Below are positions 17,398-26,704 of a DNA stretch of 64,000 nucleotides, one piece after another (positions within the stretch are counted from its first letter, which is position 1; every line of letters starts with the position of its first letter). The DNA is from Pseudomonas sp. R-28-1W-6 (GTDB lineage Bacteria; Pseudomonadota; Gammaproteobacteria; Pseudomonadales; Pseudomonadaceae). The notes beneath the pieces were generated by a model. That model worked only from the letters and a program-made list of their open reading frames with translations, ran no database searches and had not been told where the DNA came from. A program made the position numbers and the translations under genes. The DNA lies in the NCBI RefSeq assembly GCF_009799925.1, contig NZ_WELK01000001.1, forward strand, positions 620,001 through 684,000, in the 5' to 3' direction.

Positions 17398-17802
17398 TCA
17401 GCCGCGGCGCGGCGGTACCGGGCGGGTGCGGCCGCTGCCGTCGATGGCGACGAACACGAACACCGCCTCGGTGACCTTGCGCCATTCGCTGGACAGCGGA
17501 TCGTCGCTCCACACCTCGACCAGCATCTGGATCGAGCTGCGGCCGATTTCCAGGGCCTGGGTATAGAAGGACAGCTGCGCACCGACGGCCACCGGGACCA
17601 GGAAGGCCATGCGGTCGATGGCCACGGTGGCCACCCGGCCGCCGGCGACCTTGCTGGCCATGGCGGTGCCGGCCAGGTCCATCTGCGACACCAGCCAGCC
17701 GCCGAAAATATCGCCGAAGCCGTTGGTTTCGCGCGGCAGCGCGGTCAGCTGCAGGGCCAGATCGCCTTGCGGTATCGGATCTTCCTGTTCGAGCTCGATC
17801 AT
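17398..17802 (-). CDS. Acyl-CoA thioesterase, YciA-like hotdog fold
   Basis: 134-residue single hotdog-domain protein that hydrolyses acyl-CoA thioesters. NGFGDIFGGWLVSQMDLAG is the family motif carrying the catalytic Asp and the helix dipole, and VATVAIDRMAFLVPV is the conserved second strand. The start is ATG 17802 (MIELEQEDPIPQ), preceded by GGGG. A longer frame reaching 17856 adds only a low-complexity leader. Chain-length preference cannot be inferred. Confidence 0.88.
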   Translation of the reverse strand: MIELEQEDPIPQGDLALQLTALPRETNGFGDIFGGWLVSQMDLAGTAMASKVAGGRVATVAIDRMAFLVPVAVGAQLSFYTQALEIGRSSIQMLVEVWSDDPLSSEWRKVTEAVFVFVAIDGSGRTRPVPPRRG

Positions 17803-18119
17803 GGTGGGCCCCGTGCCGGTATTCTTATGTTTGGAGTGGTGTGGGAGGTTCTGCAAAGGCTTGGCCGGCGGCCAGGCCTTTGCGCAAGCGCCCGTGGCCC
17901 AGCGGGCCAGGTGCGCAGTATATCGGGCGGCGCGTCAGACGACGACCGCCCGGTTCTGCATTTGTCGCCCGATTGTGTGGTGCGGACGGCTGTTTTGCGG
18001 TTCTGCAGCACCGGCGCGGCTCTGCGGCGGCGGCAGGTTCTAAGAGCGCTGCAATTTGCTATCGTGCCCCGGCTGCCGCTGGCAGCCGTCCCTCGACCTC
18101 TTAGAAGAAGCTGCCGACC
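17803..18119. other. Divergent promoter gap between thioesterase and MFS genes
   Basis: No gene is visible. At about 17857-17883 AAAGGCTTGGCC and GGCCAGGCCTTT form a hairpin with a GGC loop, facing the thioesterase promoter. The MFS gene has GAAGAAG shortly before its ATG as a weak ribosome binding site. No repeat of the other families occurs here. Confidence 0.5.
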
Positions 18120-19427
18120 ATGCCTTCCGTGCCCTCCAGCGCTGCGCCCGCGGCGCGCCCGTTGACCCGTGGCGATTACAAGACGCTGTCGCTGTCCGCC
18201 CTGGGCGGCGCCCTGGAATTCTACGACTTCATCATTTTCGTGTTCTTCGCCGCGGTGGTCGGCAAGCTGTTCTTCCCCGCCGACATGCCCGAGTGGCTGC
18301 GCCAGCTGCAGACCTTCGGCATCTTCGCCGCCGGCTACCTGGCGCGGCCGCTGGGCGGGATCATCCTGGCCCACTTCGGCGACCTGCTCGGGCGCAAGCG
18401 CATGTTCACCCTGAGCATCTTCCTGATGGCCGTGCCGACCCTGCTCATGGGCCTGCTGCCGACCTACGCGCAGATCGGCATCTGGGCCCCGCTGGCGCTG
18501 CTGGCGCTGCGCGTGGTGCAGGGCGCGGCGATCGGCGGCGAGGTGCCGGGGGCCTGGGTGTTCGTCGCCGAGCACGTGCCGGCGCGGCATGTCGGTTTCG
18601 CCTGCAGCACCCTGACCGCCGGGCTGACGGTGGGCATCCTGCTCGGCTCGCTGACCGCCAGCCTGATCAACCGGGTGTTCAGCCCCGAGGAGCTGGCGGC
18701 CTACGCCTGGCGCATCCCGTTCCTGGTCGGCGGGGTGTTCGGCCTGATTTCCGTGTACCTGCGGCGCTGGCTGCACGAGACCCCGGTGTTCGCCGAGATG
18801 CAGCTGCGCCAGGCGCTGGCCGCCGAGCTGCCGCTGAAGGCGGTGGTGCGCGAGCACAAGCCGGCGGTGCTGCTGTGCATGCTGCTGACCTGGGTGCTGT
18901 CGGCCGGCATAGTCGTGGTGATCCTGATGACCCCGAGCCTGCTGCAGACCCTGTACGGCTTCAAGCCGGCCGATGCGCTGCAGGCCAACAGCCTGGCCAT
19001 CGTCTGCCTGAGCCTGGGCTGCGTGCTGGCCGGCTGGGCGGCAGACCGCTTCGGCGCCAGCCGGGTGTTCGTGAGCGGCGGCCTGTTGTTGCTGCTCAGC
19101 TCCTGGGTCTTCTACAGCAGCCTGGCCAGCCAGCCGCAGCTGCTGCTGCCGCTGTACGCCCTGGCCGGCCTGAGCGTGGGCAGCATCGGCGCGATTCCGC
19201 TGGTTATGGTCCGCGCCTTCCCGGCCGTGGTGCGCTTCTCCGGGTTGTCGTTCTCCTACAACCTGGCCTACGCCATCTGCGGCGGGCTGACGCCGATCCT
19301 GGTCAGCCTGCTATTGAAGTGGAGCCCGCTGGGCCCGGCCTACTATGTCGGCGCCCTGTGCCTGCTGTTCATGCTGATCGGCGGCTGGCTGTGGCAGCGC
19401 CGCGAGGCGGCTGAGGTGCTGGCGTAG
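18120..19427 (+). CDS. MFS transporter, metabolite:H+ symporter (MHS) family
   Basis: 435-residue inner-membrane symporter with about twelve helices. The N-terminal SALGGALEFYDFIIFVFF is typical of the MHS group (citrate, proline/betaine, ketoglutarate carriers), and motif A appears as GDLLGRKRM after helix 2. The substrate is not predictable. The TAG stop at 19425 is the first three bases of a repeat (TAGGTTGGGTTGAACG), so the repeat has settled exactly at the gene end. Confidence 0.9.
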   Translation: MPSVPSSAAPAARPLTRGDYKTLSLSALGGALEFYDFIIFVFFAAVVGKLFFPADMPEWLRQLQTFGIFAAGYLARPLGGIILAHFGDLLGRKRMFTLSIFLMAVPTLLMGLLPTYAQIGIWAPLALLALRVVQGAAIGGEVPGAWVFVAEHVPARHVGFACSTLTAGLTVGILLGSLTASLINRVFSPEELAAYAWRIPFLVGGVFGLISVYLRRWLHETPVFAEMQLRQALAAELPLKAVVREHKPAVLLCMLLTWVLSAGIVVVILMTPSLLQTLYGFKPADALQANSLAIVCLSLGCVLAGWAADRFGASRVFVSGGLLLLLSSWVFYSSLASQPQLLLPLYALAGLSVGSIGAIPLVMVRAFPAVVRFSGLSFSYNLAYAICGGLTPILVSLLLKWSPLGPAYYVGALCLLFMLIGGWLWQRREAAEVLA

Positions 19428-19530
19428 GTTGGGTTGAACGCAGCGAAGCCCAACGGCGGAGCCCGGTTCAGCGCCTAGGCGGGCTTGTCGGCAAGCTGTT
19501 GGGCTTCGGCGCTACGCCCCTCAACCCAAC
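19425..19530. repeat. GGTTGGGTTGA-family stem-loop repeat (copy A)
   Basis: TAGGTTGGGTTGAACGCAGC, then GAAGCCCAAC, is mirrored by GTTGGGCTTCG ... CCTCAACCCAACC. The arms fold into a long hairpin. The left end overlaps the MFS stop codon. A related copy lies at 27614-27707, and a partial one at about 2770-2822. Confidence 0.85.
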
Positions 19531-19577
19531 CGACGGATCACAAGGCCTGCGAGCGGGCCGTTCCAGTTTTTTCTGCG

Positions 19578-19632
19578 CTTTAATCTAATTGTCACAATCC
19601 GTTCATAGAGTGGTCATGCGGCCTGCAGATAC
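19578..19632 (+). promoter_or_regulatory. Pho boxes and -10 of pstS
   Basis: Four heptamers stand at 11-bp steps: CTTTAAT (19578), TTGTCAC (19589), CGTTCAT (19600) and TGGTCAT (19611), fitting PhoB half-sites of the CTGTCAT type. GATACT at 19627-19632, nine bases after the last heptamer, is the -10 box; the Pho box replaces the -35. Four half-sites would hold two PhoB dimers. Confidence 0.8.
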
Positions 19633-19674
19633 TTGGCCCCGTTCAATCCAACCCTATCCTGCTTGGAGCAAGGC

Positions 19675-20640
19675 ATGAAACTGAAGCGTTTGATGGCGGC
19701 CCTGACTTTCGTCGCCGCTGGCGTAAGCGCCGCTACCGCGGTGGCCGCTATCGACCCGGCTCTGCCGACCTACGAAAAGACTTCCGGTGTATCGGGCAAC
19801 CTGTCCAGCGTCGGTTCCGACACCCTGGCCAACCTGATGACCCTGTGGGCCGAGGAATACAAGAAGCTCTACCCGAACGTGAACATCCAGATCCAGGCTG
19901 CCGGCTCCTCCACCGCGCCGCCCGCGCTGACCGAAGGCACCTCCAACCTCGGCCCGATGAGCCGTGAGATGAAGGACAACGAACTGCAGGCCTTCGAAGA
20001 GAAGTTCGGCTACAAGCCGACCGCCATCCCGGTTGCCGTGGATGCCCTGGCCGTGTTCGTGCACAAGGACAACCCGATCAAGTCGCTGGACATGACCCAG
20101 GTCGACGGCATCTTCTCCGCCAACCGCCTGTGCGGTGGTGGCAACGTCAAGAACTGGGGCGACCTGGGCCTGAGCGGCGAGTGGGCCGACAAGCCGATCC
20201 AGCTGTTCGGCCGCAACTCGGTATCCGGTACCTACGGCTACTTCAAGGAAACCGCCCTGTGCAAAGGCGACTTCCGTGGCAACGTCAACGAGCAGCCGGG
20301 TTCGGCTTCCGTGGTGCAGTCGATCTCCAGCACCGTGAACGCCATCGGTTACTCGGGCGTCGGCTACAAGACCGCCAGCGTGCGTGCCCTGCCGCTGTCG
20401 AAGAAGGGCGGCGAAGCCTTCGAAGCCAACGAAGCCAACGCCCTGGCCGGCAAGTACCCGCTGTCGCGCTTCCTGTTCGTCTACGTCAACAAGGCGCCGA
20501 ACAAGCCGCTGAGCCCGCTGGAAGCCGAGTTCGTCAAGCTGGTGCTGTCCAAGCAGGGTCAGGAAGTGGTGCTCAAGGACGGCTACATCCCGCTGCCGGC
20601 CAAGGTGGTCGAGAAAGCCAAGAAGGACCTGGGTCTGTAA
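19675..20640 (+). CDS. pstS: Phosphate-binding periplasmic protein PstS
   Basis: 321-residue phosphate receptor of the Pst ABC transporter. A signal peptide ends near AATAVA (residues 20-25). The mature protein has phosphate-contact segments [25 protein letters not shown] and [13 protein letters not shown]. The ATG at 19675 follows GGAGCAAGGC. It lies under Pho-box control and is separated from pstC by a strong hairpin plus a second Pho box, so it can be made in large excess over the membrane parts. Confidence 0.96.
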   Translation: MKLKRLMAALTFVAAGVSAATAVAAIDPALPTYEKTSGVSGNLSSVGSDTLANLMTLWAEEYKKLYPNVNIQIQAAGSSTAPPALTEGTSNLGPMSREMKDNELQAFEEKFGYKPTAIPVAVDALAVFVHKDNPIKSLDMTQVDGIFSANRLCGGGNVKNWGDLGLSGEWADKPIQLFGRNSVSGTYGYFKETALCKGDFRGNVNEQPGSASVVQSISSTVNAIGYSGVGYKTASVRALPLSKKGGEAFEANEANALAGKYPLSRFLFVYVNKAPNKPLSPLEAEFVKLVLSKQGQEVVLKDGYIPLPAKVVEKAKKDLGL

Positions 20641-20686
20641 CCGGCCCCGCCAGTGCCCGGGCCACAAGCCCGGTGCACCAGCCGAC

Positions 20687-20716
20687 ACGCCCGCTACTCT
20701 TTAGAGTCGCGGGCGT
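20687..20716 (+). terminator. Hairpin between pstS and pstC
   Basis: ACGCCCGC pairs with GCGGGCGT, and inside it ACTCT pairs with AGAGT around TT. There is no T-run, so it may be a 3'-end protector or a Rho-assisted terminator for pstS mRNA. Confidence 0.6.
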
Positions 20717-20720
20717 CGTC

Positions 20721-20765
20721 ATGTCATCACGCTGTAATCTTTCTGTCACACAAGGTGGCTAGATT
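20721..20765 (+). promoter_or_regulatory. Pho box and -10 of pstC
   Basis: ATGTCAT (20721), CTGTAAT (20732) and CTGTCAC (20743) repeat at 11-bp steps, very close to the consensus. TAGATT at 20760-20765 is the -10 box, ten bases after the last heptamer. pstCAB-phoU therefore has its own PhoB promoter, separate from that of pstS. Confidence 0.82.
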
Positions 20766-20819
20766 TAAGCGCCTGCTCAAATCAGGGGCGCGCGTGCGCA
20801 ACCGCCCAGAGACTCTCGC

Positions 20820-23105
20820 ATGAACGACTTGGCCAACGACTCCATGACCGCATCCTCGGACAACAGCCAACGGCTGGACTTCAACACCCCGGTTCTGCTG
20901 CGCAAGCGTCGCATGCGCGCACTCAAGGACCGGATGGCGCGCTGGTACGTGACCATCGGTGGCCTGGCCGTGCTGGCCTGCATCACCCTGATCTTCTTCT
21001 ATCTGGCCCATGTGGTGCTGCCCATGTTCGCCGGCGCCGAGCTGGAGTCGCACAAGGCCCAGCAACCGGCCTGGCTGGCCAGCCAGGGCGAGGCCCTGCT
21101 GCTGGCCGTGGAAGAGCAGAACAAGGTCGCCATGCGCCTCAGTCGCGCCGGCCAGGTGCAGTTCTTCAGCCTCAAGGACAGTGCCCTGCTGAACGACTAC
21201 CAGCTGCCGCTGCCGGCCGGCGTCGGCATCAGCTCGGTCAGCCAGGACCAGCCCGGCAGCCGCCGCGTGGTGCTCGGCCTGTCCAATGGCCAGGTGCTGG
21301 TGTTCCAGCATGACTACCGGGTCAGCTACCCGGACAACGTCAAGACCATCACCGCCAAGGTCAACTACCCCTTCGGCGCGGCGCCGCTGGTGCTGGATGC
21401 CCAGGGCCGTGCCCTGGAGCACGTGGCCGTCAGCCAGAACGACGACACCCTGCTGCTCAGCGCCTCCACTGGTGCCGAGCTGCACCTGCTGTCGATCACC
21501 CGCAGCGAGAACATGTTCACCGGCGAGTCGAGCCTGGAGGAGCAGCGCATCGCCCTGCCGCAGATCGCCGAGCCGATCAAGGCGCTGATCATCGACCCGC
21601 GGCAGATGTGGCTGTACGTGATCAACGGCAAGGCCACCGCGGATGTCTTCGACCTGCGCAACAACAGCCTCAACGGCCGCTACAAGCTGCTCGAGGGCCC
21701 GGCCGAGGTGAGCACGGTGACCCAGCTGCTCGGTGGCATCTCGCTGATGGTCGGCGACAGCCAGGGCACCATCGCCCAGTGGTTCATGGTCCGCGACCAT
21801 GACGACAAGTCGACCCTGACGCGTATCCGCGACTTCCAGCTGAACGGCCAGGCGATCACCCAGATCCTCCCGGAAGAGCGCCGCAAGGGCTTCCTCGCCC
21901 TGGATGCCGGCGGCACCCTGGGCATCTTCCACAGCACCGCGCACCGCACCCTGCTCACCGAGCAGGTCGCCGACGGCGCCGCCATCGCCGCCCTGTCGCC
22001 GCGTGCCAACCGCGTGCTGATCGAGGCCCAGGGCCAGGTGCAGCGCTTCGTGGTCGACAACCCGCACCCGGAGATTTCCTGGAGCGCGCTGTGGAGCAAG
22101 GTCTGGTACGAGAGCTACGACGAACCCAAGTACGTCTGGCAGTCGACCGCGGCCAACTCCGACTTCGAACCGAAGATGAGCCTCGCCCCGCTGACCTTCG
22201 GCACCCTCAAGGCGGCCTTCTACGCCATGCTGCTGGCCGCCCCGCTGGCGATCTGCGCGGCGATCTACACCGCCTACTTCATGGCGCCGGCCATGCGCCG
22301 CAAGGTCAAACCGGTGATCGAGCTGATGGAAGCGCTGCCGACGGTGATCCTCGGCTTCTTCGCCGGCCTGTTCCTCGCGCCCTATGTGGAAGGCCACCTG
22401 CCGGGCATCTTCAGCCTGCTGCTGCTGATGCCGCTCGGCATCCTGCTGGCCGCCTACGCCTGGAGTCGCCTGCCGGAGAAGATCCGTCTGGTCATCCCGG
22501 ACGGCTGGGAGGCAGCGCTGCTAATCCCGGTGATCCTGCTGATCGGCGCCGGCTCCCTGGGCATGAGCGGCCACCTGGAGAACTGGTTCTTCGGCGGTGA
22601 CATGCGCCTGTGGATCAGCAATGACCTGGGCATCGCCTTCGACCAGCGCAACGCTCTGGTGGTCGGCCTGGCCATGGGCTTCGCGGTGATCCCGAACATC
22701 TACTCGATCGCCGAAGACGCCGTGTTCAGCGTACCCAAGAGCCTGACCTTCGGTTCCCTGGCGCTCGGCGCCACGCCCTGGCAGACCCTGACCCGGGTGG
22801 TGATCCTCACCGCCAGCCCGGGCATCTTCTCGGCACTGATGATCGGCATGGGCCGTGCGGTGGGCGAGACCATGATCGTGCTGATGGCCACCGGCAACAC
22901 GCCGATCATGGACATGAACATCTTCGAAGGCCTGCGCACCCTGGCCGCCAACGTGGCGGTGGAGATGCCGGAGTCGGAAGTCGGCAGTACCCACTACCGC
23001 GTGCTGTTCCTCTCCGCGCTGGTGCTGCTGACCTTCACCTTCGTGATGAACACCCTGGCGGAAGTGATCCGTACCCGCCTGCGCAAGAAATACGCATCGC
23101 TCTGA
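20820..23105 (+). CDS. pstC: Phosphate ABC transporter permease PstC (long form)
   Basis: 761-residue permease, more than twice the enteric PstC. After one helix (about 44-65) it has a periplasmic domain of nearly 400 residues with repeated beta-strand-like blocks, then the true transport core from about residue 460 (GTLKAAFYAMLLAAPLAICA) with the EAA loop around TFGSLALGATPWQTLTRVV. This long form is usual in Pseudomonas. The ATG at 20820 gives MNDLANDSMTASS. It is followed by pstA after 15 bp. Confidence 0.95.
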   Translation: MNDLANDSMTASSDNSQRLDFNTPVLLRKRRMRALKDRMARWYVTIGGLAVLACITLIFFYLAHVVLPMFAGAELESHKAQQPAWLASQGEALLLAVEEQNKVAMRLSRAGQVQFFSLKDSALLNDYQLPLPAGVGISSVSQDQPGSRRVVLGLSNGQVLVFQHDYRVSYPDNVKTITAKVNYPFGAAPLVLDAQGRALEHVAVSQNDDTLLLSASTGAELHLLSITRSENMFTGESSLEEQRIALPQIAEPIKALIIDPRQMWLYVINGKATADVFDLRNNSLNGRYKLLEGPAEVSTVTQLLGGISLMVGDSQGTIAQWFMVRDHDDKSTLTRIRDFQLNGQAITQILPEERRKGFLALDAGGTLGIFHSTAHRTLLTEQVADGAAIAALSPRANRVLIEAQGQVQRFVVDNPHPEISWSALWSKVWYESYDEPKYVWQSTAANSDFEPKMSLAPLTFGTLKAAFYAMLLAAPLAICAAIYTAYFMAPAMRRKVKPVIELMEALPTVILGFFAGLFLAPYVEGHLPGIFSLLLLMPLGILLAAYAWSRLPEKIRLVIPDGWEAALLIPVILLIGAGSLGMSGHLENWFFGGDMRLWISNDLGIAFDQRNALVVGLAMGFAVIPNIYSIAEDAVFSVPKSLTFGSLALGATPWQTLTRVVILTASPGIFSALMIGMGRAVGETMIVLMATGNTPIMDMNIFEGLRTLAANVAVEMPESEVGSTHYRVLFLSALVLLTFTFVMNTLAEVIRTRLRKKYASL

Positions 23106-23120
23106 GAACTGGGAAGGTAG

Positions 23121-24803
23121 ATGTCCGTGAAAAGCAAAGAGCAAAACCTCAAGTCCTGGTTCAAGAGCGGCGCGCCCTGGGTGTGGATGACCGCCGGTGG
23201 CGTGTCCATCGCGGTGATCATGACCATCGGCCTGCTGGCGGTGATCGCCACCCGCGGCCTCGGCCACTTCTGGCCGGCCGACGTGATCGAGTCGCGCTAC
23301 CAGGTGCCGGGCGAGGAATCACGCATCATCGCCGGTGAACTGGTGCAGGCCGAGGAAGTGCCGCGTGCGCGCCTGGCCGCGGCCGGCCTGCCGGTGGACG
23401 TGAAGGGCGGCGAGTTCATGACCCGCGAGCTGTTCAAGGTCGGCAACCGCGAGCTGTTCGGCGCCGACTTCAGCTGGGTGGTCGCCGAGTGGATGAGCGA
23501 ATCGCGCACCCCGGAAAACCTGCTGGTGATGGAGCGCCGCGAGTGGGGCAACTTCTACGGCTACCTGGTCAACGTCAAACAGAGCGGTCAGCTGGTCGCC
23601 GAGGGTGACGCCGCCTGGGACGAGCTGCAACAGCGCATCGCCCGTATCGACGCGCTGCACGCGCAGATCGCCAAGCTGGAGAAGAAGGACATCGGCCGCA
23701 TCAACGCCGGCCTCGAGCGCCTGCGCCTGCAGACCCGCGGCCTGGAGCTGAAGGGCCAGCTGGACGCCGCCGCCCAGGCCGACCTGGACGCTCAGCGCGC
23801 CGAGTGGGACGCCCAGTACAAGGTCCTCGAAGCCCAGCTGACCGAGCTGCACAGCGCCTTCAACCGTGACAGCGTGACGGTCAAGACGGTCGATGGCCGG
23901 GTCGAGGAAATCAGCCTGGGCAAGGTGGTACGCGCCTTCCAGCCGAACGCCATGGGCACCTTCGACAAGCTCGGCTTCTACTTCGCCAAGCTGTGGGAGT
24001 TCGTCAGCGACGAGCCGCGCGAGGCCAACACCGAGGGCGGCATCTTCCCGGCCATCTTCGGCACCGTGATGATGACCCTGATCATGGCGGTGATCGTCAC
24101 CCCGTTCGGCGTGCTGGCGGCCATCTACCTGCGCGAGTACGCCAAGCAGGGCCTGATGACCCGCATCATCCGCATCGCGGTGAACAACCTGGCGGGTGTC
24201 CCGGCAATCGTCTACGGCGTGTTCGGCCTGGGCTTCTTCGTCTACGTGCTGGGCGGCTCGATCGACCGGCTGTTCTTCGCCGAGGCGGCGCCGGCGCCGA
24301 CCTTCGGCACCCCGGGCCTGCTGTGGGCCTCGCTGACCCTGGCGATCCTCGCCGTGCCGGTGGTGATCGTCGCCACCGAGGAAGGCCTGGCGCGCATCCC
24401 GCGGGCCCTGCGCGAAGGCTCCCTGGCCCTCGGCGCGACCAAGGCCGAGACCCTGTGGAAAGTGGTGCTGCCCATGGCCAGCCCGGCCATGATGACCGGC
24501 ATGATCCTCGCCGTGGCCCGCGCCGCCGGCGAAGTGGCGCCGCTGATGCTGGTCGGCGTGGTCAAGCTGGCCCCGGCGCTGCCGCTGGACGGCAACTACC
24601 CGTACCTGCACCTGGATCAGAAGATCATGCACCTGGGCTTCCACATCTACGACGTCGGCTTCCAGAGCCCCAACGTCGAGGCTGCCCGCCCGCTGGTGTA
24701 CGCCACCGCGCTGCTGCTGGTGCTGGTGATCGCCCTGCTCAACCTGAGCGCGGTGTTCATCCGCAACCACCTGCGCGAGAAGTACAAGGCGCTGGATCAT
24801 TAA
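23121..24803 (+). CDS. pstA: Phosphate ABC transporter permease PstA (long form)
   Basis: 560-residue partner permease, again much longer than enteric PstA. A helix at about 18-42 precedes a periplasmic domain (45-300) with a coiled-coil stretch around RIDALHAQIAKLEKKDIGR. The transport core begins near residue 310 (FPAIFGTVMMTLIMAVIV) and has the loop GSLALGATKAETLWKVVLP. The extra periplasmic domains of PstC and PstA may interact with each other or with PstS; that is inference. Confidence 0.95.
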   Translation: MSVKSKEQNLKSWFKSGAPWVWMTAGGVSIAVIMTIGLLAVIATRGLGHFWPADVIESRYQVPGEESRIIAGELVQAEEVPRARLAAAGLPVDVKGGEFMTRELFKVGNRELFGADFSWVVAEWMSESRTPENLLVMERREWGNFYGYLVNVKQSGQLVAEGDAAWDELQQRIARIDALHAQIAKLEKKDIGRINAGLERLRLQTRGLELKGQLDAAAQADLDAQRAEWDAQYKVLEAQLTELHSAFNRDSVTVKTVDGRVEEISLGKVVRAFQPNAMGTFDKLGFYFAKLWEFVSDEPREANTEGGIFPAIFGTVMMTLIMAVIVTPFGVLAAIYLREYAKQGLMTRIIRIAVNNLAGVPAIVYGVFGLGFFVYVLGGSIDRLFFAEAAPAPTFGTPGLLWASLTLAILAVPVVIVATEEGLARIPRALREGSLALGATKAETLWKVVLPMASPAMMTGMILAVARAAGEVAPLMLVGVVKLAPALPLDGNYPYLHLDQKIMHLGFHIYDVGFQSPNVEAARPLVYATALLLVLVIALLNLSAVFIRNHLREKYKALDH

Positions 24804-24867
24804 TGCATTGCGCCGCCGCAGCCAGGCTGCGGCGGCAACCACGAATTGTTAGCGTAGGGAGCATCCC

Positions 24868-25701
24868 ATGCAGCACGAAGTACACACCCACGGCATCAAC
24901 ATGGCGGCCCTCGGTCGCGAGAAGCAGGGCCTCGACCTGACACAGGAAAGCGTGGCCCTGGAAGTGCCCGGCCTCAACCTGTTCTACGGCGACAAGCAGG
25001 CGCTGTTCGACGTCAGCCTGAACATCCCGAAACAGCGGGTGACCGCCTTCATCGGCCCGTCCGGCTGCGGCAAGTCGACCCTGCTGCGCACCTTCAATCG
25101 GATGAACGACCTGGTCGACGGCTGCCGCGTGGACGGCCAGATCCTCCTCGACGGCCAGGACATCTACAAGAAGGGCGTCGACGTCGCCGAGCTGCGCCGC
25201 CGCGTCGGCATGGTGTTCCAGAAGCCCAACCCGTTCCCCAAGAGCATCTACGAGAACGTGGTGTACGGCCTGCGCATCCAGGGCGTGAACCAGAAGCGCG
25301 TGCTCGACGAGACCGTGGAATGGGCGCTGAAGAGCGCGGCGCTGTGGGACGAAGTGAAGGACCGCCTGCACGACTCGGCCCTCGGCCTGTCCGGCGGCCA
25401 GCAGCAGCGCCTGGTGATCGCCCGCACCGTGGCGGTACAGCCGGAAGTGCTGCTGCTCGACGAACCCTGCTCGGCGCTGGACCCGATCTCCACCCTCAAG
25501 GTCGAAGAACTGATCTACGAGCTGAAGAGCAAGTACACCATCGTCATCGTCACCCACAACATGCAGCAGGCCGCGCGGGTTTCCGACTACACGGCGTTCA
25601 TGTACATGGGCAAGTTGATCGAGTTCGGCGACACCGACACCCTGTTCACCAACCCGGCGAAGAAGCAGACCGAAGACTACATCACCGGTCGCTACGGCTA
25701 G
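24868..25701 (+). CDS. pstB: Phosphate ABC transporter ATP-binding protein PstB
   Basis: 277-residue ATPase of the Pst importer. Walker [10 protein letters not shown], the PstB-typical Q-loop [19 protein letters not shown], signature LSGGQQQRL, Walker [14 protein letters not shown] and [13 protein letters not shown] are present. The start at 24868 adds an N-terminal tail of about 30 residues before the ABC fold ([16 protein letters not shown]). It also takes part in signalling phosphate status to PhoU and PhoR. Confidence 0.96.
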   Translation: MQHEVHTHGINMAALGREKQGLDLTQESVALEVPGLNLFYGDKQALFDVSLNIPKQRVTAFIGPSGCGKSTLLRTFNRMNDLVDGCRVDGQILLDGQDIYKKGVDVAELRRRVGMVFQKPNPFPKSIYENVVYGLRIQGVNQKRVLDETVEWALKSAALWDEVKDRLHDSALGLSGGQQQRLVIARTVAVQPEVLLLDEPCSALDPISTLKVEELIYELKSKYTIVIVTHNMQQAARVSDYTAFMYMGKLIEFGDTDTLFTNPAKKQTEDYITGRYG

Positions 25702-25852
25702 GTCGCCGGCTATGGCAAATCGCGCTGCGCTTGGTTGGCGGCGCTTGCCGTACTAATTGTACTGCCTGCGCGCCGCCGCCTCGCTCAGCACGATTTTCCA
25801 AAGGCCGGCACGTTCCGATAAGAACTTTACTCAGCTTCGCAAGGGTCCGAGC

Positions 25853-26584
25853 ATGATCAACAAAGACAACCTCACCCAGCACATCTCCCAGCAGTTCAAC
25901 GCCGAGCTGGAGGAGGTGCGCAGCCACCTGCTGGCCATGGGCGGCCTGGTCGAGAAACAGGTCAACGATGCGGTCACCGCGCTGATCGACGCCGACTCGG
26001 GTCTGGCCCAGCAGGTGCGCGAGATCGACGACCAGATCAACCAGATGGAGCGCAACATCGACGAGGAATGCCTGCGCATCCTCGCCCGCCGCCAGCCGGC
26101 CGCCTCCGACCTGCGCCTGATCATCAGCATCTCCAAGTCGGTGATCGACCTGGAGCGCATCGGCGACGAGTCGTCGAAGATCGCCAAGCGCGCCATCCTG
26201 CTGTGCGAGGAAGGCGAGGCGCCGCGCGGCTATGTCGAAGTTCGCCATATCGGCGACCAGGTGCGCAAGATGGTGCAGGAGGCACTGGACGCCTTCGCCC
26301 GCTTCGACGCCGACCTGGCCCTGTCGGTGGCGCAGTACGACAAGACCATCGACCGCGAGTACAAGACCGCCCTGCGCGAGCTGGTCACCTACATGATGGA
26401 AGACCCGCGTTCGATCACCCGCGTGCTCAACGTGATCTGGGTCCTGCGTTCGCTGGAGCGCATCGGCGACCACGCGCGCAACATCGCCGAACTGGTGATC
26501 TACCTGGTGCGCGGCACCGATGTGCGGCACATGGGCCTGGCGCGCATGCAGGAAGAAGTGCAGGGCACCGGCAAGGCCGAGTGA
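25853..26584 (+). CDS. phoU: Phosphate signalling protein PhoU
   Basis: 243-residue helical protein with two PhoU repeats, each carrying a metal-binding E(D)xxxD-type motif (IDDQINQMERNIDEECLR in the first, YDKTIDREYKTALRELV in the second). It links PstB to PhoR and keeps the Pho regulon off when phosphate is plentiful. The start ATG 25853 (MINKDNLTQHISQQ) lies 151 bp after pstB. It is likely in the pst transcript; no separate promoter was clear. Confidence 0.96.
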   Translation: MINKDNLTQHISQQFNAELEEVRSHLLAMGGLVEKQVNDAVTALIDADSGLAQQVREIDDQINQMERNIDEECLRILARRQPAASDLRLIISISKSVIDLERIGDESSKIAKRAILLCEEGEAPRGYVEVRHIGDQVRKMVQEALDAFARFDADLALSVAQYDKTIDREYKTALRELVTYMMEDPRSITRVLNVIWVLRSLERIGDHARNIAELVIYLVRGTDVRHMGLARMQEEVQGTGKAE

Positions 26585-26704
26585 GTCTGGCCAGCGCGCG
26601 CAGCGGCGGGCTCGGCCGTGCGCGCGACAGTTTCCGGCGTTGCCATGGTTGGCCTTGAGCCATCATCCGCGGCTATGCTGTGAGGATTGTCGCAGGAGTG
26701 GCCG

